Of a stretch of 64,000 nt of DNA, positions 10,627 to 21,660 are shown in pieces (the first letter of the stretch is position 1; every line of letters begins with the position of its first letter). Both the position numbers and the translations under genes were made by a program. This DNA comes from Vanrija pseudolonga. Taxonomy: Eukaryota; Basidiomycota; Tremellomycetes; Trichosporonales; Trichosporonaceae. The stretch lies in assembly GCF_020906515.1 (NCBI RefSeq), contig NC_085849.1:4278001-4342000 (forward strand). Direction: 5' to 3'. The notes beneath the pieces were generated by a model, which ran no database searches, was not told the DNA's origin, and was given only the letters and a program-made list of their open reading frames with translations.

Positions 10627-11230
10627 CTAGCCACGCACCCCCACGCCGTCAAACATGGCCTCGTCATCGCCGACCACCACGAGCGTGCGCGCCCCGCCCC
10701 CGGCGTAGGGCGGGTAGCTGATCACGTCGAGCGGGCGCCGGTCCCCGCCGAGGAGGTAACTTGTGCCGCTGGGACCGGCGCGGAGCAGGTGCGCGTATGT
10801 CGTCGCCGGTGGGCCGGGGGGCAGGCCTGCGGCGCGGTCAGCTCGCTACCGCTCGAGGCGAGGCAAGCCCACCGATGAAGTCGCCCGCCTTCACTTCGTG
10901 CTCCTCTACCTCCCCGCCCCAACCCAGCACGCACACCGCGCTCCCGGCCAGCACGTAGATCCATTCCGCCTCGGCGGCGTGCGAGTGCAGCATCGTGCTC
11001 TCCACCCCCGGCGCCAGGTCGACCTTGTGGATGCCGACTCCGACGTCTTGCATCCCCGCTACGTCAGGTTAGCGCTGTGGCCAGCACGGCGCACCGCACC
11101 CACCCATGTCTGAGATGCACGCCGTGTGCCGTACCGACGCGGGGTTCATCGGGTGGATCTTGTCACGCTGCGCCGACGCGATCTGCGCCGCTGTCACTAT
11201 CGGGCTTTGGGGCTTGCTTGGCTTTGACAT
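10627..11230 (-). CDS. cupin-domain protein 2
   Basis: Three exons (11230-11104, 11058-10873, 10826-10627) encode 170 residues. The introns are 45 and 46 nt (11059-11103 and 10827-10872), both GTGGG...AG with a CTGAC or CTAAC branch. The cupin blocks match those of the neighbouring gene: MLHSHAAEAEWIYVLAGSA (metal-binding histidines plus Glu), GDFIGLPPGPPATTYAHLL, and GTSYLLGGDRRPLDVISYPP. The reading HSH rather than HHH at the metal site is within normal cupin variation. The N-terminus (MSKPSKPQSPIVTAAQIASAQ) differs from the paralog. Exon phases match the paralog in the second half, supporting a tandem duplication. The function is not known beyond cupin. Confidence 0.85.
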
Positions 11231-11560
11231 GGGCAGTAGGTCAGTGGGCAGTGGGAAGAGAGATGTTGTCGCGAGGTCGCTAGTGCGGATTGTTATGAAC
11301 ACCTCCTCGTGCCTCACCTCAGCTCGCCGCGCTCGGTGCCTCCTGCGGAGGCGACTCGCTCGCCTCTCGCCGCTCAATGCACACGATACATCGTTGCTAT
11401 TCACAACTCTTTGCGATACGCCTTCTCGGCTAGGTGCTAGTCTACACAGGGCTTGTCTGCCCAAAGTGGTGGTGGTGGTGGTGGTGGTGGTGGTAGTGGT
11501 GGTGGTGCTGGTGTATGGGTGTCAAATGCAGTCTTCTGGATGGATGCGCAACAACTCGCT
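11231..11560. other. intergenic, with a GTG microsatellite
   Basis: This lies between the cupin 2 start and the stop of the large F-box gene, both minus strand. Apart from the trinucleotide run listed separately I see nothing in it. Confidence 0.4.
11467..11513. repeat. (TGG)n trinucleotide microsatellite
   Basis: About 47 bases of near-perfect TGG/CCA repeat with one or two interruptions. It lies 48 bp beyond the stop codon of the minus-strand F-box gene, so it probably falls in that gene's 3' untranslated region. Translating it gives a misleading His run. Confidence 0.9.
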
Positions 11561-14505
11561 CTACGCAATGTGGATCCCGCGCGGCTCGAGCGAGTAGCCC
11601 GTCGCCGCAAGGAATAGGTCGATCGGCCGCGCGCGCTGGCAGATTAGGCAGCGGCAGGTGCGTACCGACTCGCATGCGTTCCACCACGCCGCGCTCAGGA
11701 TGCCCGTCGTGCCGGGCCCGAGCTGGACGTTGCGCGGCGGGACGTATGCGGCTTCGTTCGGGCCGTCCCACGACGCCGTCGACGTCGCAGACGAAAAGTC
11801 GTCCGACTCGGGCGTCAAGGCGCGCTGGACCACTTGCTGCGTAGGGGTTGGGTTTTGTTTTACAGGTTGCTGAATGGCGATGATGGCAGGAGCTGCGGGC
11901 TCGGCAGGTGCCGGGGTAGTCGCCTTTTGGATGTTGGTAGGCTCCGACGCCGGGGGGGTCGGAAGCGTTGGTTTGTTGAAGGCCGGGACAGCGGTGGCGG
12001 AGACGGCAGGTTCACTCGGCGACGACCTCATGCTCACAAGAGACGGCGACTTGTCCTCGGATTCCAGCGACACGATTGTCGAGCCAGCGTCACTGCCGTG
12101 CGAGGTCTGCGGCGACCGGCGGCGTGCAGGCGGCTCTTCTCTGTCGTCGTCGCCAGGCGACTTGCGCTTGCCTAATGTCGGCGACATGGCGCCAACCGGC
12201 TCGACATTGCGCGGCGTGGAGGGGACTTGGTGGGCAAAGGTCACGGCCACATCGTCGACGTCGATCGGCGCGAGCTGGATGCTGCCGACGAGGAGGTCGG
12301 GGCTGTCGTCTGGCGTCACAAGCGCCGTGCGTGTCGACTCGCCCTCGCTCGAGTTGTACGTCGCGTTGCGTTCACCTAGGCGAGGGCGTACGGGGTGGCC
12401 TGTTGGCTCGTCGTTCGTTTCTTCCTCCTCCTCCTCTGGACCGTCGGTTTCACTCGAGGCGTCCTCCCACTCGTCGTCGTCCTCTGGAGTTATGGCTCGG
12501 AGAGACGCGCCGTCTTCACTCATCATCTCGTCGTCCTCCTCAACGTCGCTCCAGCCGTCGCGAAGAATGCCGTAGCGCTCAACTTGGACATCGTCGTCGT
12601 CCGTCTCCATCTTGACAAGTTCGATGCGGGGCGACGCCGGCTCGGTCACAGAATCCTCACCCCGTGTCGTTGGTCTCCAGCCGGGATTTGGGTCCTCGGG
12701 CTCAAACGGCCATCCCTCCAGCCAGCCCGCCTGGTCGCGCAGCAGACCCAGAATGTCGGGCAGCTGCATCGCCTCGCACACCTTTTCGGCCTCGCCGTCG
12801 CGACAAGACATGCTCTTGTACTCGACAATCGTCGAGAGGGGCATCTCGAGTCGTCTGACCAGCAGCGAGGTGAACTTTTCGTTCATGAGGTTGAGGATGC
12901 GCTCGGGTGGGAGGATGGCAGTGGGGTTGGTGAACTTGAACTGGCCCTCGCCCATGGCAAGCGCGTTCTGGTTGGTAGCACCAAACCTCGCCTCTTCGTG
13001 CTTGAGAGGGTTGAACGTGAGCAGGGCATACTCGCGCAATGGAGTGAACAGCGACTTGTCGGGCATGAGGCGTTGGTCGATGTCGTCGCTGGGAAGGACC
13101 CAGAGACCATACTCGACGCGGTCGTTGGCCCACGCGTTGATGCAAACGCCGTGCAGCAAGAGCCGCAGGTAGTCCCAGAGCTTCTGGTCGCGTTGCCCGG
13201 CACGGAAGCGAGCCAAGTCGAGTCGATAATCGCGTTCGGTGTACCGGCCGCTGTCAATGTCGTTGCGCCACCCGCGCTGAAGTCGCATAAAGTCGACCAG
13301 CTCCTCGTTCTCCTCGCCCCAGACGAGGGCGCAGAACTGGCGGACCTTGTCGATCTGGTTGCGAATCATGTTCGCCGGCCTGCACTCGTAGTGGAACAAC
13401 TTCAGGAGTGTGAGGTCGCGCTGGACTTCGAGCATCTTGCGTTCCCAGTCGTTCCAGCGTGTGTGTTGACCAAGGAAGTGCTCCTCGACAGCGCGCTTGG
13501 CTTGTCTTTCCGAGGATCCTTCGGCCTCCCACACGTAGTCCTGGAACGGGGCAGTGTAGTGCCAGGGGGCGTCGAGGCCACGCACATAGGTGCCGCGTGC
13601 ACACATGATGAGCTCGCGCTCAATGGCAGCGGAGATGATCGCCTGGCGACAGTTGTGACACGTGTAGCGGCGACCGCGGACCTCGCCGGTGACGTCGCAG
13701 TCCTTTGGGTCGGTGATGCGCAACGAGATGGGGTCGGTAGAGTCGCGGCCAGCCGCAGACAGGACGTTTTCGCGGAGACAGTCGTGACAGAATCCTCCCT
13801 CGGCGTGGAACTGGCACGAGGCGACAGGGCCAAAGAGCAATGTCGGCACGCGCTGAGCCAGGCCGGGCAAACCACGGCCGGGCGGGTAGGGGTTGCGCAG
13901 CGACAGACGGCAGGGTATGCACACTGCCATGGTGGCGCGGCGCGCCGACTGGTACGGAGTGAGCGACGGGCCCGTCTTGTTGATGTTTTGATCATCGTCG
14001 GTGGTCGCGGGGCTGAGTGTTGCTTCGTACTGTATCCAAAACGGGTGCGAGTCGACTGAATGGATTGGTGGTCAACCTCCACTCTGCGGATAACACTCAC
14101 TTGCAGCACACCAGCCCGCCGAAACGAGCCGTGCCGCCGAGAGCCACTTGCGCTGCGTGAGTGCGAGCGCGACGGCGGCCTGCGTCGGCGGCACGGGGCG
14201 GATGAGCTCGAGCTGCGTGGCGTCGTTGACATGGGAGACGATCCGGCTAAAGAAAGTACCATCAGCGTGTGTGTTGTGCGCGGGCGGTGGCGACGCGTCC
14301 GCCGCTGCAGTCTGGCTTACTGAATCAGCTGATCGGGCAGGTTGCCCCACCCGTACTGGTGCTTGTTTGGGCGCGCGCGCGAGCTCTTGAAGACGGCCAT
14401 GGCGCCCGGCCGGCGCTCCCACGCCGAGACGGGCGGGCGCGGCGCGTGCTGCTGCTGCCACAGCAGCACCGTGTCGATGGTGATACCGGCGGTGGGCGCG
14501 GTCAT
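11561..14505 (-). CDS. large F-box protein with Cys motifs
   Basis: Three exons (14505-14321, 14246-14101, 14055-11561) encode 941 residues. The introns are 74 nt (14247-14320, GTAAGC...TTTAG) and 45 nt (14056-14100, GTGAGT...TTCAG), and both restore one frame. Residues about 55-125 form a true F-box (LPDQLIHRIVSHV ... AARLVSAGWCAAIDSHPFW), so it is likely an SCF ubiquitin-ligase subunit. Next come paired cysteines (CIPC, CQFHAEGGFCHDC, CHNC), a conserved alpha-rich middle, and a long acidic Ser/Glu-rich linker with a basic GKRKSPGDDD patch. A C-terminal CRCLICQRA motif may bind zinc with the N-terminal cysteines. The acidic and basic tracts suggest a nuclear protein (inference). It shares no signature with the FBL-A or FBL-B families. 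Confidence 0.82.
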
Positions 14506-15186
14506 GGTGAGTGCCTGCGTGCCGTGCCGTGCAGTGGTGCGGGCGCGCCGTGCGTCACAGTCGTACCCCGGCGTGCGTGTGTGCGTGCGTGCGTTGCGTT
14601 TGAGCGGGGCGGGGCGTGAGCGCGAGGCCAGGAGCGGTGTGTCGATCGATCAAACGGTCGAGCGAGCGAGCACCGAGTGCGTGCTTGCGCGCGCGCGCGG
14701 CCGGGCGGTCGGTCGGTCCGGCGGTCCTGTCGTCTGTCCCTAGAGTTGCCCTCCGCCCGTGGTGGATGTCGTTACTGCGCGTGGGGGTGGGTGTGAGAGA
14801 GGGGCCAGGGGGGGATTTGTTGATGATCTAGATGGATTGCGGTGGCGCTGATGAGGAATGAGACGGAGGGGGGTGTGGGATATCGCTGGCTGGATTGTTG
14901 GTGGTGGGTGGTGCGTGTGGTGTGGTGGATGGCAGTGGGGGGTGACTGCACAATGATGATGACTGGGCTCAGCCAGCCAGGGGCGGAAGGGCGGACGCGA
15001 GATACCGGTGGCGAATACGCGGGCCTAACTGGTTAACAGGCTTGCTTGGGGCGCGCCTATGGACCACGTGACTCGACTGACGTCGACTTGGCCCTCCCTC
15101 CACTTCTCCACGACAACGAAAGTCGACCCTTCTCCTCTCTGCCTTGTCCTCCACACCTCGACCCCCATCACACACCCACCCCCACA
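14506..15186. promoter_or_regulatory. divergent promoter region
   Basis: This 680-bp region separates the start of the F-box gene (minus) from the start of the Cx9C gene (plus), so both promoters should lie here. The sequence is rich in CGAGCGAGC and GGTCGGTCGG runs near 14650-14720. No TATA element is obvious. Confidence 0.5.
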
Positions 15187-15724
15187 ATGGACCTCTCCTT
15201 CGACCTCGTGGCATCAAGTACGCACATGCACAAGCCACAGCCACAGCCCTGACATCCATCGCCCCCCCCCCCGCAGAATGCGCCGAACAAATGGCAAAGT
15301 ACCAGAACGTGGGTGGGACCTCTCTTTGCTGTTCGCTGACCCACCAGTGTGTCCTCGGGAACCAGAATGCCGACTGGGCAAACATTTGCAGGCCGGAGGG
15401 CAAGGCGCTGACCGAGTGTGCTGATGCGAGGTGGGTGCGGTGGGCGGATGTGGGTGGGGGAAGGGTGTTCAGCTTGACACTCCATGACTCGCCTTCCCTC
15501 CCCTTGGCGCTTACCCGGCTCGACCACGCTGACGCCCCCGCAGCGTCCCACACCTCGCCGAGCTCAAGCGCGCGTGCGCCAAGCAGATCTCGACCTACCG
15601 CGGCTGCTTGGAAGCCAACGGCGCCCAGCCCGACGACGTCGTCCGCGAGCGGTGCGCAGAGGCCATGAAGGCCTTGTGGCTGTGCTCAGAGTCCAAGGTC
15701 GCCGAGCTCGAGCGGACGGTGTAG
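15187..15724 (+). CDS. quadruple Cx9C mitochondrial protein (CHCHD5/Mix14-like)
   Basis: Four exons (15187-15217, 15277-15308, 15348-15430, 15544-15724) encode 108 residues. The product has four exact C-x9-C motifs (CAEQMAKYQNC, CRPEGKALTEC, CAKQISTYRGC, CAEAMKALWLC), giving two CHCH hairpins in tandem as in CHCHD5/Mix14. Such proteins lack a cleaved presequence and are trapped in the mitochondrial intermembrane space by Mia40-driven disulfide formation. The second intron (15309-15347) is only 39 nt and a multiple of three. It must be spliced because the first C-x9-C spacing is correct only without it. Its branch site is CTGAC. The gene is divergent from the large F-box gene. Confidence 0.87.
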
Positions 15725-16880
15725 GTGCCGTCACTGGCGGCGGGGGCGGCGTCGAGCCGAGGCGAGGTGAGGTGTCGATGTTGTCCACCGAGCCGGCAAT
15801 CGCGCCGCCCCAACCGTCGCCGAGGCCACCCAATGCAAGGCCCAACCACACAACACTCATTGTAGCCCTACACGACAATGCATGCGCGCCACCACGCGCT
15901 CTTTCTTGACAAGCACCTCGACGTCATGCAGCCCACCACGCCGTGAGACCACCTCCGCGCAGCACAAGGAATGCGCCAGCAAACGGCACCAGGGCATCGT
16001 GAGAACGACGCGCGCACAAAGGCCGTAATCTACGCGCCGTGCGAGGACGCGCCGTAATGCGCCGTAAGGTGCCTCACATGTCTTTCGCAGCAAACGCGTC
16101 GCGTCGGAGCGTTTACGCGGGCGGACGAACTCTGCTGCTGCCCACCTCGCACGACAGACGGCGCCGCTGGTCTGACGATCAGTCAATCGCCGGATGTCGA
16201 AGGAGATTAGATAACGCCGGCACTGGGCACGCTCCAGTGCTACGTACGTATTTCATCCCGCTGTGGCGGCTGTCAGTACGGGCCGGGAAGGGCGTGTGGG
16301 CATGCCCAGCCTGCCCAGCTAGAACGTGAGCGTCCACAGTGCCTGCCGGCCTAGCGACGTGCTGCAAGCGGCGAGCGCCGCCTACATCCCCGAGGCGTAC
16401 GGCGGCCGCAGCTTCGGCGCCGAGGCGTCCGCCGACGGTGGTATCTGCGGCGACCATGCCCACCTTCGTATACCCCGCCCATCACGTCCGCCGCGGCTAC
16501 GTCTCCTCGTGCCGTCTGCCTGTCTAATCACAGCTGTTTCACGACCCGCTGGGCTAGCCACTTTCCATGAATTATCAACCAGCGTACACCACTGGATGGC
16601 ACTAGTCACACCGGCCAGTCACATTCCGCGACTTGCCGCAGAGAGCGACGTCGTCGTCATGGTTGGCTACTTGGGCTTGGGTGGCTATTGTGCGTGCGCC
16701 ATGGCTTTGTGCGCCGTGGCTAGCCGTGGCGGGGGGGTGGGTGGTGGTAGTGGGTATATATGTAGGCTTGGAAGAGGTCGGAGGAGGAGTAGCATCGCCA
16801 ACGAGCTCCCCACGACCACACCAGACACCTCTTCCCCCGGCCAGACACCCAACCCCCGACCACCCCTCCAAGCCCCCACC
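15725..16880. other. intergenic
   Basis: About 1.15 kb between the Cx9C gene and the next plus-strand gene. A TATATAT element near its right end is listed separately. Short frames in it lack family features. Confidence 0.35.
16755..16761 (+). promoter_or_regulatory. TATA box
   Basis: TATATAT 120 bp upstream of the ATG at 16881, followed by a pyrimidine-rich leader (CACCACACC..., CCCCCACC). A clear TATA element is uncommon in this window and suggests regulated or strong transcription of the following gene. Confidence 0.55.
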
Positions 16881-17422
16881 ATGCCCCCCTCGTACAAGCC
16901 CTACGGCAACCCCGTCCCTTCCTACATCCCGTCCGAGTGGACCGCCGGCGACCGCAACGAGGCGACGTTCAAGTATCCCATCAAGCCCGTCTTCGAGCTG
17001 ATCACGATCACGCAAAGTACTGGACGCAGTGGCACACGGCCAGCAAGGCGGTCGGCGGGGTCACTGAGCGCGCGTATGGCGTCGGGGACCTGGTGTACGA
17101 GCACGGCGAGTACGACGACGGGACGAGCCACGACATGTTCTGGGTCGTCGCTGCGCAGGACCTCGAGGGATACACTCTGTCCGTGCTCATTGCGCAGGAG
17201 CAAAAGGTCGGCCTCCGATACACGCTGCGCGAGGAGGGCGGCGTGACCCACTTTGCCCGCGAGACCATCTACCACAAGGACTCGGTGTACGGCGCCAAGG
17301 CGCGCGCCGAGTTCGGCGAGGCGAGCAAGGTTAGCGTCGGTAACCTCGAGAAGCAGATCACGGGGCTGCTGGAGAAGGAGTACTCGTCCGTCCCGACCTT
17401 CGGCGCTTCGTGGCAGCAGTGA
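16881..17422 (+). CDS. unknown small protein, exon junction unresolved
   Basis: The ATG at 16881 (CACC ATG CCC) opens a frame reading MPPSYKPYGNPVPSYIPSEW ... FKYPIKPVFELIT. The convincing remainder (YWTQWHTASKAVGG, LVYEHGEYDDGTSHDMFWVV, LRYTLREEGG, ending ASWQQ at 17420-17422) is in a frame shifted by two. The change lies near 16989-17029. A 41-nt intron (16989-17029, GTCTTC...GCAG) would join the frames but has a weak donor; a one-base sequence error is the other choice. The product would be about 165-180 residues, soluble, with no signal peptide or membrane segment. I do not recognise a family. Confidence 0.6.
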
Positions 17423-17897
17423 GGCGAGGCGGCGTAGAATTGTAGCTGTTGAATGCAACGAGTGCAAGGCTGTCGCGGGCTCGTCGCTGGCGGTTAGTCG
17501 CGGCGGCGTCGCCGATGCAAGTTAGTCGCGGCGGATAGCGCGTTAGTCCCCAACTGAACCTTGTCACGACCAGTGCCCCTCCGCAGCATTGCCCTTTCGC
17601 AGCCCAAGATATTACGCATGCATGTGCTACAACGTGATATGGCAGGCGACACAGTCGCCGACCCGAGATGATGAACACCCAGGCTCGCTGAGCCAGAGCG
17701 ATCGATGAGATGGCCGCTCACAGAGCGGCCGAAGGAGGCCTCCAGAGGCGCGGTCCTCGTCAAGAGGAAGGGGGATGAGAGAAGTCTATGTTTTTTGGGT
17801 CTTCTTGTTGTGCACATGTGCGGGGATTGTGTGTGAGGTGTAGCGTAAGGGGTCGTCATCTATGTCGTGGCGCAACTAGCAGCAGCAGACGAGCCGC
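17423..17897. other. convergent 3' region
   Basis: This lies between two convergent stop codons and should hold both 3' untranslated regions. No gene or repeat was seen. Confidence 0.45.
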
Positions 17898-19028
17898 TTA
17901 GTTGTAGCTCCACGAGAGCGAGAGGACACCCTTGCCCATGTTGCCGTTGCTCAGGGTCGAGAAGAGCGAGGGCGAGAGGTCGAGGCCGCCGTAGGGGCAG
18001 CCGGGGCAGAGGTCGACAATGGTGGCAGTCGCGACGTTGCCGGTGGTCTCGTCCTTGATGGTGACAGTCTTGCCGCAGTGCGAGCCGCCGTTGTACTCGG
18101 CGGCGTTGAGGGCGACGACGGCCTCAGAGTCCGAGTTGGTGCCGCCGCAGGCGCCGAGGCCGACAGCGTAGTAGGTGCCGCGGCCGTTGGTGTGGCCCCA
18201 GTTACCGTTGTCGGAAGCGGGGGCGGGGGCGGGGGCCTGCGACTGGGCGGGCTTGGGGGAGGGGGCAGGGGTGTCGTTCTGGGCAGCGGCGGCGTCGGGC
18301 TGCTGGGCGGCAGGGGTAGGCTGCTCCTGGGGAGCGGCGGACGACGACGACGAGGGGGCGGGCTGCTCCTTAGGCGCGGCGTTGAGGTTGGCGGCCTGGG
18401 TGGGGGCGGCCGAGGGCGAGGGCTCGGCGGCGGGGGTCTCGGCGGCGGGGGCCGACGACGAGGGGGCAGGGGCCTGCGACGAGACGGGGGCCTCAGTGGC
18501 GGCGGCCGAGGGGGCAGCCGACGACGAGGCAGCGGGGGTCTCAGCGGCAGCGGGGGTCTCAGCGGCAGAGGGGGTCGCGGCGGCGGGGGTCTCGGCAGCA
18601 AGGGCCTGCGAGACGATCGACGAAGTGGCCTCCTCGGGAGGGCAGTCCTCGTAGACGTCGGTGATGTTGAGGAGGCAGGTGGTGAAGTTGCCCGTCTCGG
18701 TGCCGTTGGGGAGGTAGTACGAGCCGTTGTAGAGGATGACGGTGTTGTTGAGCTCGGTGGCGTTGAGGTTGGCGGTCACGTTGGCGATGGACGCCGTGAC
18801 GTTGGTGAGAGGAACAGTCACGTTGAGCACCTGGGTGATGTTGCCGATCTCGGTGATGTTGAGGGGGCAAGTGACGTTGGCCGAGTCGACGAGCAGCGTC
18901 GCGTTGGCGAACACCCACGGGTCGGCGGCGACGTGCTTGGCGATCCACTTGGGGTTCTTGTTCTGCGCGGGGGCAGCCGAGGCAACAGAGGCGGCGAGGA
19001 GGCCGAAGAGGGCGGTGGCGGCGAGCAT
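17898..19028 (-). CDS. secreted glycoprotein with C-terminal barwin/expansin-like domain
   Basis: This is a single exon of 376 residues from the ATG at 19028. It starts with a signal peptide (MLAATALFGLLAASVASAAP). The N-terminal block (about residues 35-130) carries some 13 N-glycosylation sequons (NVT, NIT, NAT, NGS, NFT), several in a regular spacing. A long Ala/Pro/Ser/Thr/Glu linker with AAETPAA repeats follows. The last 95 residues form a double-psi beta-barrel domain (GRGTYYAVGLGACGG, NGGSHCGKTVTIKD, TIVDLCPGCPYGGLDLS) like RlpA, loosenin and barwin proteins, including the Asp after the valine. Such proteins act on or bind cell-wall polysaccharide, so this is probably a cell-wall protein. 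No GPI-anchor signal is seen. Expression is likely driven by the TATA element at 19149-19154. Confidence 0.87.
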   Translation of the reverse strand: MLAATALFGLLAASVASAAPAQNKNPKWIAKHVAADPWVFANATLLVDSANVTCPLNITEIGNITQVLNVTVPLTNVTASIANVTANLNATELNNTVILYNGSYYLPNGTETGNFTTCLLNITDVYEDCPPEEATSSIVSQALAAETPAAATPSAAETPAAAETPAASSSAAPSAAATEAPVSSQAPAPSSSAPAAETPAAEPSPSAAPTQAANLNAAPKEQPAPSSSSSAAPQEQPTPAAQQPDAAAAQNDTPAPSPKPAQSQAPAPAPASDNGNWGHTNGRGTYYAVGLGACGGTNSDSEAVVALNAAEYNGGSHCGKTVTIKDETTGNVATATIVDLCPGCPYGGLDLSPSLFSTLSNGNMGKGVLSLSWSYN

Positions 19029-19148
19029 TGTGGATGTTGTGGGTGCTGAAGAGCTTGGGGGTAGTCGCACAGCGGCTTTTTGGAGAGTCGAGTTGAGGGG
19101 GGGAGAGAGAGATTAGATGGGGAACAAGAGACGGGGGGTCGGGTCCTC

Positions 19149-19154
19149 TTTATA
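19149..19154 (-). promoter_or_regulatory. TATA box of the secreted glycoprotein gene
   Basis: TATAAA on the minus strand, about 120 bp upstream of the ATG at 19028. The intervening leader is short and CT-rich. Confidence 0.6.
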
Positions 19155-21627
19155 CTGATTCCTGTGTGCGAGGGTGTCGCACTGCATGCCTCGAGCACGC
19201 TGCACGCACCGCGCAGGAACCGCAGGATCCACACTGATGGCCACAGAGGCCAACTCATCTCAGGCGCATCACATTTTCCGGGGTGGTAACGACATTCCAG
19301 CGCGCGTTGCGTCGTTGCCGTTGCCGCCACGCCACGCCCACCGCCGCACCCTGCATATCGAGGGTTCCGAGACCAACATGGCGCTCGGTGGGTCCTCCCT
19401 CGCCCTCATTCTGACTGCTGCCCTGGTAACTGGACCTGACCTCGTTCATCATCTGGCAGCAAAAGCCTAATGGCCTGGACGTGGGCGACGACTGCGGCTG
19501 CGCGACTACGCTACAGCACATGCTTACACGCAACTCTGGCACCCTCCTCCCGGGGCCTTGCAAGTCCCCGTGTGGCCGTCCGTATACTCAGCCAGCCCAG
19601 CCCGGCGCCGACTGACTCTTCACCCACCCGGCCGGGCACTACCGCCAGGTCCCGAGGAACCTCGGGAATCGTGCATTGCATTGTGTATGCACGTTGCTTC
19701 ACTTACAGCAGCACAGCACAGCTCGTTGTCGATGCGAAAGCTCCTCAGCACGCACCACTTCGTCACGCAGTGGTGCTCAGCTGCGCCGCGCGTCGTCGGT
19801 GGCTTGAGCGCCGGCGCCAGCGCGCGCCTGTGCGCCAGCGCCAGCAGCGCCGCAGCCAGCGAAGCAACGCCGGCGGCAAGGCCCGAAACTGGGGCCTCCT
19901 CGTGCAATGGAGCTCGCTAGAGTGCTGTGGATGGATGTACCGAGGCGCGCCGCAGGAGTCGACGATGACGCCGGCGTCGTGAGCGAGTGCGCTGCATGCT
20001 CAGCTCTCGAGCAAACACACGGTACGCGCCCAGAGGATGGAGGAACGAGGGTCCCACAGATTTTCAGTGCCAGTTTGTCGGTAGGATGCCGCCGGTAGAT
20101 CCGGAGAATAGGACGCTCAGCGACTAATCAGCAGGCAGCGAGCAAGCAAAGAGGGGCCACCTGCCTTAGTTGCATGAACCCTTGCGAGCCGCGGCCCTCT
20201 GTCGACCCTCTCTCGACCCCCTCGGCTGCTCAGATAAGGGTGGTCACCGAATGCTCCAAAGACACCAGAAACGCGTACAGCGCCACCTGAGCCACGGTAC
20301 ACCCTGGGCGTCCTGTCCCACTTCCCTGGGTGCGTGAGTGATCTGGTCGAGCGTAAAGTATGCAAGACAGATCGGACGCGCCGAGTGCTTGGCGGGGGCT
20401 GCGGGCTGCAGCAGCATGTAGCATGCAGCACAGATCGTCGTGAAGCACTGCTGCCAGTTAGTTGCACAGCAGCGGCCTCTTGTGCCTCTTGCAAAAGGCC
20501 TGCCCTCATACCAGACCCGTGCTAGCATGTCAATGCAGATCGCCTAGGCAATGCATAGGTGAGCGACACGAGCGTACCCCCCGTACCGACTCCTTGGCGT
20601 GGCCCAGTGCATGTCTGGCCTCGGGGCCGCGCCTGCGGTGCTCCTTGGCTGCAGCAGTCCACTAACCATGGACCTGACCGCTGGCCGCGACGGAGGCAAT
20701 ACAAAGGACCTCGAAATGGCAGTTAGGAATCCTCGACGCCGCCTCGACCTAATGCCTAATGCCTGGAGCTTGACGCCGCAAAGCCCAGTGGTTAAGCCCC
20801 GACACCCCCAGAACCCAGTGGCGCTCTTAACGAGGCCGCTGTCCGGCCCTTATTCTACGCACCACTCCACTATTACCTCGGCACGTAAGGCGGAAGCCAC
20901 CAGCGGGGCTATTACCCCGTTGGAACTCGCTCTAATGCCTCTCTGCCTGTTCGGACCCCACTCCGATCCGACATCATATACCGCGGGGGCGACGTAGCGG
21001 CGGGTAGGGTGACAAGTATAGGCGAGGCGAGGCGATCTACGCAGCTCCAGCTCGCTCTGCAAACCAGCGCAAAGCATAGCAATTGAAACGAGCATAATAA
21101 TAACGAAGAAATTACAAGTTCGCTGCGCCGCCACGTGGCTTCTGGGGTGCTTTTGGCCGCGGAAACTTTTGTATCCGCGCGCTCGTTGACAAATTTGACG
21201 AGAGAGCGAGGGCGTTTGGAAGCGCACAGAATGGCACCGTCGCAGGAAAGACGGCATATGCAGCACGCAGCATGCAGGCTGAGCCATGAGGCGCTGGAGT
21301 AAGTAAGACAATGGCCCAGGCCATGACGTTGCCGGCCGTACTGCGAGTTCGGTCGGAGGTGCTAGCGCCCCGATAATGCAGCGAATACACCACCGCGGCC
21401 GCCAAACAAAAGTGCCACGCGGAACTGCACAGCCTGCTGCACGGCCGAGTTGACGACCTCGACGACTTGTCAGCGTTCGTTGCATGTGGTTGGCTATGCT
21501 GGCCAGCGTGGGCGTCGCTTGGGTGCTTGCTGTGTGTGAGCATGCGAGACGTGTGGCTTGTCTTGGAGACGCAGGCTGGGTGTGTGGCTGGCTGGCATGG
21601 CTGGGGCATGGCTCGGCCGTTGATGCT

Positions 21628-21660
21628 GGCTGGCTGGCTGGGCTGGCTGGGGCTGGCCTT
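21628..21660. repeat. GGCT/TGGC tandem run
   Basis: A short imperfect tetranucleotide tract (GGCTGGCTGGCTGGGCTGGC) about 340 bp upstream of the kinesin start. Confidence 0.7.

Noticed and set aside
11442-11771. Frame with a long His run
   Set aside because: It is a translated TGG microsatellite beside the F-box gene stop codon.
12395-14059. 554-codon plus-strand frame
   Set aside because: It lies antisense to the large F-box gene, whose frame has domains and introns; high GC content keeps the antisense frame open.
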